Part shown: piece by piece, positions 1 through 13,228 of the stretch
Position numbering within the stretch: position 1 is the first letter of the stretch
Layout of the letters: each line of letters opens with the position of its first letter
Assembly (NCBI RefSeq): GCF_964199755.1
Contig: NC_133930.1
Span: 34,150,652 to 34,214,651, forward strand
Direction: 5' to 3'
Source of the DNA: Larus michahellis
Lineage: Eukaryota > Chordata > Aves > Charadriiformes > Laridae
Length of the DNA stretch: 64,000 nucleotides
Notes under the pieces: generated by a model
Told to the model about the DNA's origin: nothing
Seen by the model: the letters and a program-made list of their open reading frames with translations, nothing else
Database searches by the model: none
Program-made: the position numbers and the translations under genes

Positions 1-3000
1 TGAAGTATTCTTGGGTACAATGAAACATCCCAAATGGTAAGATTAGAAGAGAACACATTGATACTAATCCATTGCAAGTACTCAGTTTTCTTGATGAAGA
101 GTAACCTTATTACACCTCCACTGAAAATTAAGCTTTATATTATTGTTGTTGTTGTTGTTATAATTAGGATCATAATTATTATAAAACCCCATGTCTTTAA
201 CAATGAAATTATTCTTATCTTAATTTTTCTTACTTCTTTGAGCAATGAGTATGCTTGAAAGCTGATCATGCCATTCATACATTTGAAATCTTCTAAAGCT
301 AACAGATTAGCTCTGAATACATTGTAAAAATAGCCCCAAGCAGACCCATTTCACATAGGGCAGAATCTTTCTGTTTTTACTGAATGGTTGGTTTCATCCA
401 TTACTTTGATTTTTGTCTAAAATATACACAGCTTCTTTGTCTGCAATTTGTTGTATTATTCATTGCAGCTTTATTTAAATGCTGTTTTGGAATGACAGCA
501 CAAAACCAAACTGCTAATTGAAAAAAAGTTTGAGGTCTGAATGCTCAATATCTCTAAAAATCAGACCTTCAGTGTTATTCAGAGAAAAGAGTGGTATAAT
601 TTACGGATTGAAATTAAAGTAGACCCTGATAACATGCAACCTGTAAACATAGTTTAGCCAGGCTCAGTACTGTCACTTGGAAAACAGTGCTCATTTTCCA
701 CCCATGAGATGACCTCAATGCTGGTGATAATTACTACAGAAACCTTTTTTATGGCAAAGAATTCAGATTTTCTCATAGGGTAAAAAATACAGATCTTTGT
801 TTCAAATGCCCTTTCATAAAAATAAAAAATTTGCACCACTTAACTTACTTTTGAATGAAAAAGTCTATTTCACATGTTTCCTTTCTGGTGTTCTGTAATA
901 AACCTTTTCCATGAGATAAACTCATGACTGGTGTCAATGCCTGCCCATATCTGTCTTAATACCTGTAAGAATTCCAATCTCCTACTGCAGCCATCACATG
1001 ACCCAAAAAAACCTCTAAATATTTAATATCTACAGTGAACATGTATAATTGCTACCAGCATTCAGGAGTTCAAGACATAATGTGACATTTACACAAAATA
1101 CAGGAATAAAAAAGTAGTGGGGCAATCAGCAGTTTTCATTTTAAAACTCTCTGAAATATTTCATGATGGAAAATAAGACAGACCTTAAAACAATTGTACA
1201 AAGCTCCAATAGCTTTTCTCCAAATCAAATACGTTCTAAAAGCTTTAAACCAAGATGATGTCTATTTATCAGCAATTTTAGCTCGCATTGGATTCTGCTG
1301 CTGTTTAGCATTTGTTGGAAACAATTTATACAGAATCTATACATGTCAGAGAAAAAAAACAATCTTTTTTTCTTTTCTTAGTTTAGATCAGGGAAAAGTC
1401 TTACTTAGTTTCAAACTTTATTCTGCTCCTGTTAGGTGGAAATAATCACATAGCATATTTTATCCTTTGTCATCTTATCCTCTGCAGTTTAATAATGGGG
1501 TTTCCATGTTTATGAATTCCAGTGATTACTCTAAATAACTTCCCTCCTTTTCAAGCCTCATCTCTGGGATATGGGAGTGCCTAGGAGAAGATATCAAATG
1601 CATAGTGGATGGGAAAGCTGAATGCAGGAAAACCTGTGCTGCTGACAGCTGCTAAGCTGACACCCTTGTAATATCCAACAAACCCGAGTTTTTGCTTACA
1701 CTTGGATTTGAAAATAGATATGGATTAGTTGTCTGCTCACTCATTTTCCTGAGCGTTTGCATCAAATGCTGTTTGTGAAAGAGGGTTTGCATCCATTAAT
1801 TTCTCATTCAGATTTGTTTTTCTGCTACACAGGCCTTGAGCAACATGCTTGCTGAGGAACACAAAGCAGGACATTATACAGGGGACTGAATAGAAGTAGT
1901 TATTTTTCCCTTCTTGCTCGTGCTAGGACCTGCAGAGGACTGGTTTGGTCTCTCATTCAAATTAGATTTGCCTCAGGGGTCTCAGACTGCAACACCATTA
2001 ACCTCTCAGTGTTGACTTTATCATGATGCTTCAATAAAGTACTTATTACCCCAGTGCACTCTTCACACTTATTTTAAATGTTCTTATAAGATTTGCTACC
2101 CTAACAGCATTTTTTTTTCATTTGCACATATTGCTGACATCAATCACCGTCCCTATTTTTAAAGAATATAAATGTTCAGCCTACTATTTGAGTTTATCTT
2201 CTATTTATTCATTTTAATGTTTCCACTATTACAACATGGTTTAGGTGAAAATCAGATAATGATACCTATTTCATTTCTTTAAGATGCTTAGTCATAAATG
2301 TTGAAAATTAAGTGGATTTTGCACAATGAGAATTAATTACATTGGTAAAGACAATCCTTGCTGGAACTATTCTTATGATGTGATTAATTTGATCAGGGAC
2401 ACATGAATCTGATCTTACTTTACCTTGTATAAAACAAAAATAACTTTCCTCAAGGAACTTAGCCATGCTGAAAAGAACAGTCTGAGGAATACTTTAATGA
2501 TGTAAATCCAATGAATGACACTGCGTTTTTGCTAGGCATTACTTTTATATTATGAGTAGAAGATGATAAAAGTGTTGCTTATGTCAGAAGTGTGGGAGAA
2601 AGACCAAAGTAGTCACTTTGTTTCTTTTAACTCAAACATTCCTAATTTTTCATATGTTTCATGTGACTTTGAATAAAACTGAGAAATGTTCAAAGGAACT
2701 TCTTCACAACTAGAAGTATGTATACTTTCTTATCTTGTTATCAGTAAAGCAGCTCTAACTTTATTAACATTTCTAACTTAATACAGGAATTCTTTATAGA
2801 AAGCTGTGTCTCTTCCCCAACAAGGATACCTCTTGCAGTTGTACCATTCCCAGATAAGGACTTGGTCCATCCCCTGTAGAGAGACCCACACTGAAGAGAG
2901 TATCCCCTAGTGTACTAACTGAACAATGGTAACACTGAAGACTCATCCTACAAGCCTGACACATTCCTCCTCTTTGAAAACTCTTGTACCACTTTATCCA

Positions 3001-3454
3001 TGAGTAAGTAAGTGTCTGTTATTCTCCAGCATTCAAGACAGAGAGCCTTTCTGGGCCTTACAACTCACAGTTTAGGCCCATCACAAATTATTACCAATGT
3101 TTGCTATTTAGTAATACTTGGAAAAGCTTGGGAAATCCTCTAAAATGACTCAGATAGTTTGGAATTCAAGAGTTGAAATACCAGAGTACTTTCTGGTTTT
3201 AGACTCTTCCCTTATCTAAAATATGACAGTACAAACTGCAAGATTATATATTATTTATGAACATTTCCTTCTATGCATTTGATGTTTTAAAGTATGTCTT
3301 CTTAAATTTAAATTGTGGGTATTATCAGTTATTATCATAGCAATAAATGACTTTGTAGAGAAAAAAAATACATTTAAAGGATTGTCATCTACTGCTATTA
3401 TTCATCACTGTATTCTTCAGGGAATACTTTTTGAGGACCTTGAAAGCATACTTC
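1..3454. other. Intergenic, left edge
   Basis: AT-rich sequence without recognisable genes or repeats apart from the TTG microsatellite. Short open frames have no coding character. Confidence 0.6.
143..159. repeat. (TTG)n microsatellite
   Basis: Five to six TTG units in an AT-rich setting. Confidence 0.85.
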
Positions 3455-4135
3455 ACAGAATCTGAGAATGACTGAGGCTGGAAAGGACCTCTGTGATCTT
3501 CTGGTACACTCTGTTCAAGCAGGGTCACCTGGAGCCAATTGTCCAGGACCATATCCAGGCAGCTTTTGAATATCTCCAAAGATGGATAGTCCACAATGTC
3601 TTTGGGCAACCGGGTCTAGTGCTCAGTGACCCTCACTGTAACAAAGTCATGTTCAGAGGGAACCTCCTGTGTTTCAGTTTGTGCCCATTGTCCTGTCACT
3701 GGACACCACTGAAAACAGCCTGGCTCTGATTCTTTACACCCTCTCTTCCCTTCCCAACATATGTATAAACATTGATAAGATCCCCCTGAGCCTTCTCTTG
3801 TCCAGGCTGTACAGTCCCAGTCCTCTCAGCCTTTCCTTATAGGAGAAAAGTTCCAGCCCCTTCAACATCTTAACAGCCCTTCATTGGACTCTCCCCAGTA
3901 TGTCCAAGTTACCTTATATTGAGGAGCCCAGAGCTGGACACAGTACTCCAGGTGTGGCCTCATCAGTGCTGAAGAAAGGGAAAGGATCACCTCCCTTGAC
4001 TTGCTGGCAATGCTTTGTCTAATGCATCCTAGGATCCCATTAGCCTTCTTTGTGACAAGGGCAAATTGTTGGCTTATGTTCAACTTGGTGTCCACCAGAA
4101 CCCCCCAGGTCCTCTTCTGCCAAGCTGCTTTCCAC
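3455..4135 (-). mobile_element. CR1 retrotransposon fragment, minus orientation
   Basis: Read on the minus strand, this is the 3' part of a CR1 element. The segment 3862-4095 encodes a CR1 reverse-transcriptase C-terminal stretch ([20 protein letters not shown] ... [13 protein letters not shown]). The 3' end lies at the left, with the degraded CR1 terminal motif at about 3455-3490. It is 5'-truncated and its frame is broken, so it is an old copy. Confidence 0.88.
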
Positions 4136-4160
4136 TTGGGTTTTCATATTTACTAGCAAA

Positions 4161-4230
4161 CCTCATTTAATCATTTATTTCTCATTGATCATTTAATCAT
4201 TGATCATTTAACCTCATTTAATCATTGATT
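4161..4230. repeat. AT-rich tandem repeat (CATTTAATCATTGAT)n
   Basis: Degenerate copies of CCTCATTTAATCATTKAT and GATCATTTAATCATT follow each other about four times directly beside the minus CR1 at 3455-4135. Confidence 0.75.
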
Positions 4231-7200
4231 TGGTGTGATTGCCAAACTATCACGCTAAGGTTATGATGCAAATCTTACATATTGCCTGTTAATAAAGGGA
4301 CCAAATATTTTACCTTTTGCAAAAATGCTAAAACTATATCTAGCTTTGCAGCATCCCAAACCATATTGTAACTGTAGCATGGTTTTACTAAAACTAAGAT
4401 ACTAATTGATCTTCATAAATAATTACTTTTATTGCAGAGAAACTTATTATATCTAAAGATAAAGACATCATTTAAAAAGAAAAAAGATTTTTAATGTCTT
4501 TGTATGATCATTGTAGAGTCTAATTAAAATTAAAAAACTTACATGTGCAAAAGGATGTCAAATGTACAGTGCACTCTGAAAGTACTTGTTTCTTTCTGTT
4601 GACTGTAAAATGAGCCTACAGTGACTAGTTCAGATGTTGACATCCACAGCTAGACGTATAAATCCTAGTCCCTGATCTATATTGGCCATCATGTTGAGCC
4701 TTAGCAGGTATTTCGGTTCTCTTATCTATAGTGTATCATTCTCTTTCAATTCAACCCTTAAAAGCAAAAACAATCAGAAGAAAAAGATAATCTTAGCAAA
4801 ACACACAAAATCAAGAGACTTGGATGCTTTCAAATGGAAAATTGACTTTCTTTCTAACCTATAATACAGAGACTCTAAAATTCATGCATGCTAGTAGCTC
4901 TCAATTGTCAGAGCCTTCTTGCAGAAATTGCTGATCACTGATACACAGCTACAATTGCCTTTCAGTACCAGCTGAGCTTCCAGACTAACGTTGAAATACA
5001 GCTACTACAGTTAATTGCAATTTGAAGAGATCAGGGCAATGAGGCAGAGGTACTCTGAAAGAAATCTGTACCACTTCAGCAATCCTATTTCCCGGACATC
5101 TCACTGAAGACGTCTTCATGAAATGTAGGAGAAAGCTATCCATATATCTGACTTCTTTCCCTCCCCCACCTCCTCACCCTCTCAATACTCAATGGCATGT
5201 TTTCGAACAGGGGAGTAACAGACCCTATTCTCTGTCACATTTAATAAATTGTTTCTGATAGCACTGCTATAATCCATGTCCTTTCAATAAACATCCTTTG
5301 TGAAAGGTTATACAAAATATGGTTATCAATCTTCTTTTTGACTCTCCAGTAACAGTAAAAAATACATTTATTTTGTTTCACTTTTTCTTACCACATTTAT
5401 TTATAAAGGCACATGTAAAAATATGTTTGGTGAAATATTGTGAAAAAGCCTTCCTGAAGTCCATCCTATCATCCAGTCTTAATATTTATTGAGCTAACAA
5501 TCTAAATTCATTACATTATTGTTGCATGTGAGCAGTCTATTGTATGAACTCTTGCTGCCAAAATGAACTCACTGCATGCAGTGCACTCTGTGGCCACAGA
5601 AGTCCAAGGTAACTCACTCCTTTGGAAATATCCCGGTGAGCACAACTCCAAAGCACATCACTTTTAAGAATAAAAAGTTGTGCCTTTTTTTGTTCTGACT
5701 GTCATATCTTGCCATTACAGCTATTAATTCCAAATATGTACAACATTAAGAGTGCTATGCTTAGTTTTAAAAGAAACTGATTTGTTTAAAATTCTGATGT
5801 CAAGATTAATTTACAGCCTCTTTGATAAGTCTGTCTTTCCTAATGAGAATAGCCATTCTTGGACATGTGAGTCAGCAAAGAGATGGGGCAAGAATTGCTA
5901 GGTATTTCTAAGTTATATGTTTTATTTCTCTTTACAGAAATGACAATTGTCCATGTATGGCTTGATTCTGGACCACGGGAGCACTTTGTTCTGTAGGAGA
6001 CAAAAATTTAGCTTTCCTCAGACTCAATGAACAGTTTTCCCTTTCTTGCAAATTCTTTATAGATTTAACATATGTGCTGTAGATGGTCAATGATAGACTT
6101 GAGTCTTGCTTAAACTCTAATTCAGCTTTTACATTACTGAACAGCTTTTCAAATACTGGAGTCTCTTTAATATGAACATAGAAAGTTTTCAGATTGGAAT
6201 GATATTCAAACACTACATGGTCTTTCCAAATTTCATGTTAACATTTTTTCATCCTTTGCATTGATTTCTCTGTTCTATCAAATAAAAGCTAATTTTCTTC
6301 CCTGACTATTTTCCTCCCTACTGACCACATTTCATTCATTACTGGGAATGACCGTGTCACTTATTTTTATCTGCCCACAGGGTCCGACATAATTTTTGGT
6401 TTTTTGAATGCATTCTGCTTTTCCTTAGGCTGTCATTCAGACTTGGCAGGATCACCTATAATCACACATAATATTTTTTCATTTATTTTCTTCATGTTTT
6501 TCTACCTGCAATGTCCACGGAAAAGACTAGGAGTAGCTAGACTGAGACACTGTTGAAGCTACATCCTTCTTGCATGACAAGTATTGTCCTGTCTAAGTGT
6601 TTTTTTCTGTTTCTGTACTACTACAGTTTCTTATCTTATGTCAGGTTTCCTTTTTTTTTCCTGGTTTTTTTTTTTTTAACAATATTTGTCACCATTGTTT
6701 TCTAGGCAAGGCTTCTCAATGCAATAATAATAAAAACTAATTTATCAATTCATCAATAAGCATGGTGCCACCCACACCCTGCCTTAAAAACGCAATATGA
6801 AATGTGACAGTCTCATGGGAGGAAGGAGCATAGATTAAACAGTGAACCAAGAGAGGAAATTTCATCTGGAAAACGAAAGACACAGTACCTCCAAAATGCT
6901 GCAATGCATTTGAAAAGCCCTAGCAATTGTAAAGAAACTGCAACATTAGAAAGGAATTTTATTCTTCTCTTTAACTAGTAGAAATTTCTTCTTTGCTTAC
7001 TAGATTAAGTTTTTTGGGAGGCCATCTTACATTTCTTGCATTTGACAATATTTTGTGTACAGATGATGTCATTGTTTTCCCTGCATTCAAGTCTATCCCT
7101 AGATGAACAGGAGATGTTCTTTACATATGCTGAAAAGTTGTACAAAATGCATGCAAGTAGCTCAATTCATTGAAACAGGATGATGCTGGTGCTAAGAACT

Positions 7201-7904
7201 TCACAAGATTTGACAACGGATAGGTATTGCTATTAAAAACAAGACTGAAAATTCTGTGAGATATCATTTCTGCTTGAGATTCCAGCAGGCTGGAAGTGTG
7301 CTGGTGAAATAGCATACAAAAGAAAAAAATCACATCAATACCAGGAAAAAAAAAATATGGAAAACTTAATAAAGTATCTAGTTAAAAGAAGGTGGAATAG
7401 AAGTATTGGAAGTCTGTATCAATATAATAATCTTAAAAAGAGTATTATTTTTTCTTCCAAAATCTATCACAAGAATATCAACAAATTCATTTAAAAGTGC
7501 AGATATAAGGAACAAACTATGGATGTATGTCCTCCCCTTTATGTTTGACACAAAACCAATGGCAGAGAGATTATTACCTAAAAAGATCAAGTTTGAAAAA
7601 CTGAAAATGCTTTTACAGAAATCACCCTTCTTAGGAATATTTTGTTAAGCAAATAGCTCAACATTGTCTAAAGTTAAATAAGTCTGCCCTCATTAGACAC
7701 GTTTGCCCTAAATGCTTGTTTGACCTTCTTGACTTCTTTCCTCAGTTATTTTCTTCACAAGTTACCTCAGAGCCTTCTAGTCAATAGACAATATTATGAA
7801 GTTTTAAAGGATATCTGTGACATACCTGTAAATATTTCTGCATATTGTAGCCATTAGTGCTCACAGCATTTAGAAGCAGTCTGTGATCCTTGCCTGAAAC
7901 GCAC
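4231..7904. other. Intergenic
   Basis: AT-rich, no recognised repeat or gene. A T-rich stretch lies at 6643-6678. Confidence 0.6.
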
Positions 7905-8970
7905 ATATATTGGATAAGAAACTGGCTAGATGACTGCACTCAAAGGGTCAATGGCTCGATGCCCAAGTGGAAACCAGTGACGAGTGTGTTCCTCAGGGAT
8001 CAGTACTGGGCCCAGTGACATCTGTTTGACATCTTTGTCAATGACATGGACAGTGAGATTGAATGCACCCTCAGCAAGTTTGCCGATGACACCAAGCTGT
8101 GTGGCGCGGTTGACACATTGGAGGGAAGGGATGCCATCCAGAGGGACCTGGACAGGCTTGAGAGGCGGGCCTGTGCAAACCTCAAGAAATTCAACCAGGC
8201 CAAGTGCAAGGTCCTGCACCTGGATCATGGCAATCCCAAGCACACATACAGGTTGGGCAGAGAATGGATTGAGAGAAGCCTTGAGGAGAAGGACTTGGGG
8301 GTGTTGGTTGATGAGAAGCTCAACATTAGTTGGCAATGTGGGCTTGCAGCCCAGAAAGCTAACCACATCCTGGGCTGCATCAAAAGAAGCATGGCCAGAA
8401 GATCAAGGGAAGTAATTCTACTCCTCTGCTACACTCTTGTGAGACCCCACCTGGAGTACTGTGTCCAGCTTTGGAGTCCTCAACACAAGAAGAACATGGA
8501 CCTGTTGGAATGGGTCCAGAAGAGGGCCACAAAGATGATTAGAGGGCTGGAGCACCTCTTCTATGAAGACAGGCTGAGGGAGTTGGGGCGGTTCAGCCTG
8601 GAGAAGAGAAGGCTCCGGGGAGACCTTATAGCAGCCTTCCAGTACTTAAAGAGGGCCTACAGGAAGGATGGGGAGGGTCTTTTTATCAGGGAGTGTAATG
8701 ATAGGACGAGGGGTAACAGTTTTAAACTGAAGGAGGGTAGATTTAGATCAGATATTAGGAAGAAATTCTTTACTGTGAGGGTGGTGAGGCACTGGAACAG
8801 GTTGTCCAGGGAAGTTGTGGATACCCCATCCCTGGAAGTGTTGAAGACCAGGCTGGATGATGCTTTGAGCAACCTGGGCTGGTGGGAGGTGTCCCTGCCC
8901 ATGGCAAGGGGGTTGGAACTAGACGATCTTTAAGGTCCCTTACAACCCATTTTATGACTTTATGATTCTA
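7905..8970 (+). mobile_element. CR1 retrotransposon, 5'-truncated, with long open RT fragment
   Basis: A 5'-truncated CR1 ending in the normal 3' tail (GGAACTAGACGATCTTTAAGG then TATGATTCTAT). An uninterrupted 295-codon frame (8046-8933) encodes the C-terminal part of the CR1 ORF2 protein: the reverse-transcriptase catalytic box FADDTKL is present at 8079-8099, followed by the [14 protein letters not shown] and [14 protein letters not shown] motifs. A short 5' segment (7980-8045) is in another frame, so there is one frameshift. The endonuclease and most of the RT are missing, so it cannot move by itself. The open frame suggests one of the younger CR1 copies here. Confidence 0.93.
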
Positions 8971-9064
8971 TATACAATTTTGACCATTAGTAGTGGAATT
9001 AGACTTCATGGTTGATTTTCCTGCAAAGTGAGACCCCCTAGGGTTTAGCTTTAAAGCATCCTGT

Positions 9065-9138
9065 CTCATCTGATGGTTGGACTCAGTGATCTTGAAGGCA
9101 CCTTCCAACCTAGACAATTCTTATGATTCTATGATTTT
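9065..9138 (+). mobile_element. CR1 3'-end fragment
   Basis: About 70 bp matching only the terminal part of CR1 (GGTTGGACTCAGTGATCTTG ... CCTTCCAACCTAGACAATTC ... TATGATTCTATGATT). It is a very short 5'-truncated copy just after the larger CR1 at 7905-8970. Confidence 0.8.
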
Positions 9139-12100
9139 TAAACATTCATTCAATTAAGAGTTTCTGAGCAACTGGTGACAGTTTCACCATCAAAAATATT
9201 TCATCATGTTGTCTTTTATTAACTGCCCACAGAACAAAAGGTTTGTCAACACTTCTGTCTGGTTTGGTAAGGGATATTTTCTTTTGAAATATAACCAAAG
9301 TAGAACCCTAAAATCACCTAGACAATTCTGAGAAATGAAGTAAATGTGTAAAGAAGTTAAAACTGTATTCGTGGCTTCTTAGATTTTAATGTATGGGGTT
9401 TCTACTATGTTGCAGTGGCTATTATGTTTTTATAAATGAAACAAATTTTTTCAGGCTAATAAGATAGTTCATACTATACAGTAGAGTATAATAAGAATAT
9501 CCTCTACAGATTATCAGGTACATCAAGGGATTAGATCTGGTCTGTGACCTTGATGCTATCAAGTATTAGTGATATTTTTCAGGACTGCTCAGTAATGAAA
9601 TTCTCAAGGGCTTTAGTTGGAGTTATGGGACTTTGTACTCCTTAACATCAATTCTTAGCATATATCAACTTCAGTCACAGCTGGAATGAAACACTGCCCC
9701 ATTTTCAGAACGAATGGCTCAGTAACAGCACCATAAAACAGTCTGCATCTTGAAATGAAGGGAGCTATCGCATTTGACTGAAAATACTGAGACACATTAA
9801 CTGGGTATAATACAGTTGTTCAGACTAGTGTTGATCAAGGACTCCGTCATTTTGTTGCAAAAAAGTGTCACTGGAACTTTGATATTCATAAATAAAAAAT
9901 ATGAACTTCAGTTTCAAAATGGATCTGCAGACATTTCATCCTTTAAGTAAAAATTTAGCACTCTGCAGTGGCAAAGGATATTCTTAAAGGACAGACAGTT
10001 AATGACAGTGTTGTGTCATTATCACTCACAGCAGCCTCCCTTGCTTTTCCTCATACATTTTGACAAAGTTGTAAGATCTGATCTAAGGTAGCTGTAAAAA
10101 TGCAAAATAATGCTTTTTATGGATATATATATTATTTTAAAAAAAATAATAACACACCTCTAACCAGGAAGCTTTTCAATTGTGTCTTTTGGCTGTGATT
10201 TCCAATGCACAAGCATCAACTTCTAACTCAGCAACTGAAAACACTTCCAAAGATATTGGCATGACAAAAAATATCACAAAATTTATTTACCACCAAAAGA
10301 TAAAGCTTGGCAGAGGGGATTTAGCATTCTTTTTCTCATACCAAGACATTTGTGGTTGCGTGTGAGGGATTTCTGTCAGTAGTGATGGACCTGGTCTACA
10401 GTCCAACAAAATCAAAAGAAAGATTGCTATTAATTTCAGTGAGCTCTGAGAAAAGCATTGACCCTGGAGACAGCAGCTATTATTTAGTTGTGTCTTCTCT
10501 ATAAATAGTTAAGTGGCTTTCCTTGCACCAAGTTTCTTTTTTCCATCTACTTTGCAAATATGTTAGTAATTACTCTTTAAAGATAATTTACAGAGCAATA
10601 ATATATTATCTTGGTATAATAATTTTCTACAAAGTATTTTAACTGTGAAACTTCAGATACTGATCATTGTTACCCAGTGAACTAATTATATACTTCAGAC
10701 CAGGGACTATATGGCTATATATGAAATAACATTTAAAGAAATTTAAGAAAAAATGCATCTTCTGCCAGTATTTTTTTGCCTTTTCAGGGCCTGGAACAAA
10801 ATGCCACATGACTGTAAGTATAATCCAGCAGGTCTTTCACCTCATCACATTGGAAGATGTTTTTCAAGTAAATGACGAAAACCATTTCAGCAAAGAGGAA
10901 AATACAGATCCAGTTTCTTGACGCACAGAGGATTTGATTCTGACTAAATATAAATCACTGTAGCTTCTTGGACATCAACGGCCACATCCCGAACAGTATC
11001 ATTTGTTGGACCTATGACAGTTTACTCCAAACAGTGCTCTGGCCTCTTGTGCCTTCAATTTCATGGTGCTTTATAATGGACAAAATGTGTTAGACAAACA
11101 CTACCTTTGTCCTTGAAGATGATTTGATCTGAAAGGGCAGGAAAGAGGATAATATAAATCAACAGAATCAACTAGCTTGTTTTGGGTTTATTTTACTCAA
11201 GGTTTGTTTGGATCATGGCTTTTTTGTTGTTGACTTTTAAATCTGTAGCAAAACTCCTATTTACTTCAGTACCAGCGGATCTTGCCCAAGAGACATCTAC
11301 AATAAAAACAAAACATATAACGCTAGCCCTCTTGATAAGCGGCTCCTTAAAGTGGGGGCAGAGGAGAAGGAATTTCCTTAACACTCTGTTGGTAGGTGGA
11401 TGGGGTAGGGTAGGGTGCAGGTGCACAGCACTGCTGGCAATGGACACCTTAATTCCTGTAAACTCAAACTCTCTGTGCAAAGACACCCCCATCCAGGTCT
11501 CATCAACAGCCATTCTGGGTTCAATGACCATATGAAAGTATGTTAGACAATTTCCTATATTAAAATTCAGAGTTTTACATTGCCCAGCTGCCATTGCACT
11601 GTGCCAATCAAAACAGCATCTTCACTGTATATGCTCACAACACAAAACCAGCTTTAATATTAAGTTTATCCCTAGGTCTATAAGATAAATTAGCTCATTT
11701 TAGGCTGCTAAAACACCATATTTCATCAACAGTCACTTACAAGTAAAATTCATGACTCTAACCTCATTATATGTATCACTCTGTAAATTCAGAAGAAAAA
11801 AAAAACCACGCTTTTTCTGCTTTCTGGAAGCTCTATCCAATCTTGTGCCTTTGTCAGTCAACTGTTTCTCTGAAATACTGCTCTCAAATCTTACATATAT
11901 CTTCAAGAGGCAATGGTGATGTGTGTTATTTTGGAGCTATTTCAAACTCTTAGACAAGTGCTACTTATTTTCATTTTATGCCTATCTGCAACACTCTTCC
12001 AGGTCTCACTCATTTCTCTGTAGGCAGTCATTTGTCACCTCTATTGCATCATTTTGAAATAGCAGATCTCTCTCTAGGCACTAGACTGTGTTTGGTGAAA

Positions 12101-12890
12101 GTAATAAAGACTCTAATCACTTCTATAAGTTTCCCTGCTGAAGGTGAACTCTTGAACTACAGAGACAGACTAAATTTGCTGCACTTTGCAGCAGAAGCCA
12201 CAGAAGGGCAATTTCATCTTTCAGCCGTACTTAAGCTCAATGATATCATCCCACCATAAGAAACACAAGATAATATGGAGAGCATGTTCAGAAATTATTA
12301 GCACTATTATGACACGCATTAAAGTACCGCAGCAAAACCTTTAATTTAGTTGAATGGAACAGTATTTAAAACATTTTATTAAGCAGATATGACTGAAATT
12401 ACTTATTCTACTTTAAACTGTTTATAGCCTATGTGAGACTAATTTTGGAAACCTGGTACTTTAAGAAAAGCAATATCAATTAGTCTAAAATATTATTTGA
12501 CTTGATTTAATTTATTTTTTTTTTAAATGCAGTAATCCAAAACTTCAAAGAAAAGTCTTGCCGTTTGCCTTATTTATTTTTTCCTACATATGAATTTATA
12601 GTTGGTCCAGCTTTCAAGAAAACTAATATATATTTTCTCCCAATGAAAATGGAATTAGCCTTATTTGAAAAAAAAAAAAAAAAAGTGGTTAGTAGGAATC
12701 TGAGAAAAACATCATTCAGTCTGCTAGATGAAGATGAGAAAATTACTGTCCATAAAAGAGATGAGTAGTTTATGCTATTTTAATTATCATTAATCCAGAT
12801 TTCTATCTTACAGTAGAATACAATATGGTATCTACATGATTTCCTAGAAAAATTAATAATATTGCCCTACATATGAGATATATCTTAGTA
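9139..12890. other. Intergenic
   Basis: AT-rich. A GGGG-TA-GGG-TA-GGG cluster occurs at 11402-11416. Overlapping 117- and 133-codon frames at 11182-11594 on opposite strands match nothing I know and are probably chance. Confidence 0.6.
12668..12684. repeat. Poly-A run (17)
   Basis: Uninterrupted A homopolymer; no retrogene or SINE is recognisable directly upstream. Confidence 0.85.
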
Positions 12891-13228
12891 AGTCTCTCTA
12901 TAACTACCTGAAAGGAGGTTGTAGCAAGGTGGCTGTTGGCCTCTTATCCCAAGTAACAAGTGATAGGACAAGTGGAAATGTCCTCAAGTTGTGCGAGGGG
13001 AGGTTTACACTGGATATTAGGAAAAATTGCTTCACTGAAATGGTTATCAAGCATTGGAACAAGCTGCCCAAGGAAGTGACTGAGTCACCATGCCTGGAGG
13101 TATTTAAAAGACTTAGATGTGGCACTTAGGCTCATGGTTTAGTGGTGGACTTGGCAACGTTAGGTTAACAGTTGGACTCACTGATCTTAAAAGGTCTTTT
13201 CTATTCTAAACGATTCTATGATTCTTCT
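12891..13228 (+). mobile_element. CR1 3' fragment, plus orientation
   Basis: Matches the CR1 C-terminal coding end (motifs NYLKGGC-like, [29 protein letters not shown]) followed by the 3' UTR (TGGTTTAGTGGTGGACTTGG) and the terminal CGATTCTATGATTC. It is 5'-truncated and has in-frame stops. Confidence 0.88.

Noticed and set aside
7984-8415. 143-codon + frame and 146-codon - frame over the CR1
   Set aside because: They are shadows of the CR1 RT reading frame.
8046-8933. 295-codon protein as a host gene
   Set aside because: Its motifs ([27 protein letters not shown]) are those of CR1 ORF2, and the CR1 3' tail follows.
11182-11594. 117-codon + and 133-codon - overlapping frames
   Set aside because: No recognisable domain, mutually overlapping, in AT-rich intergenic DNA.
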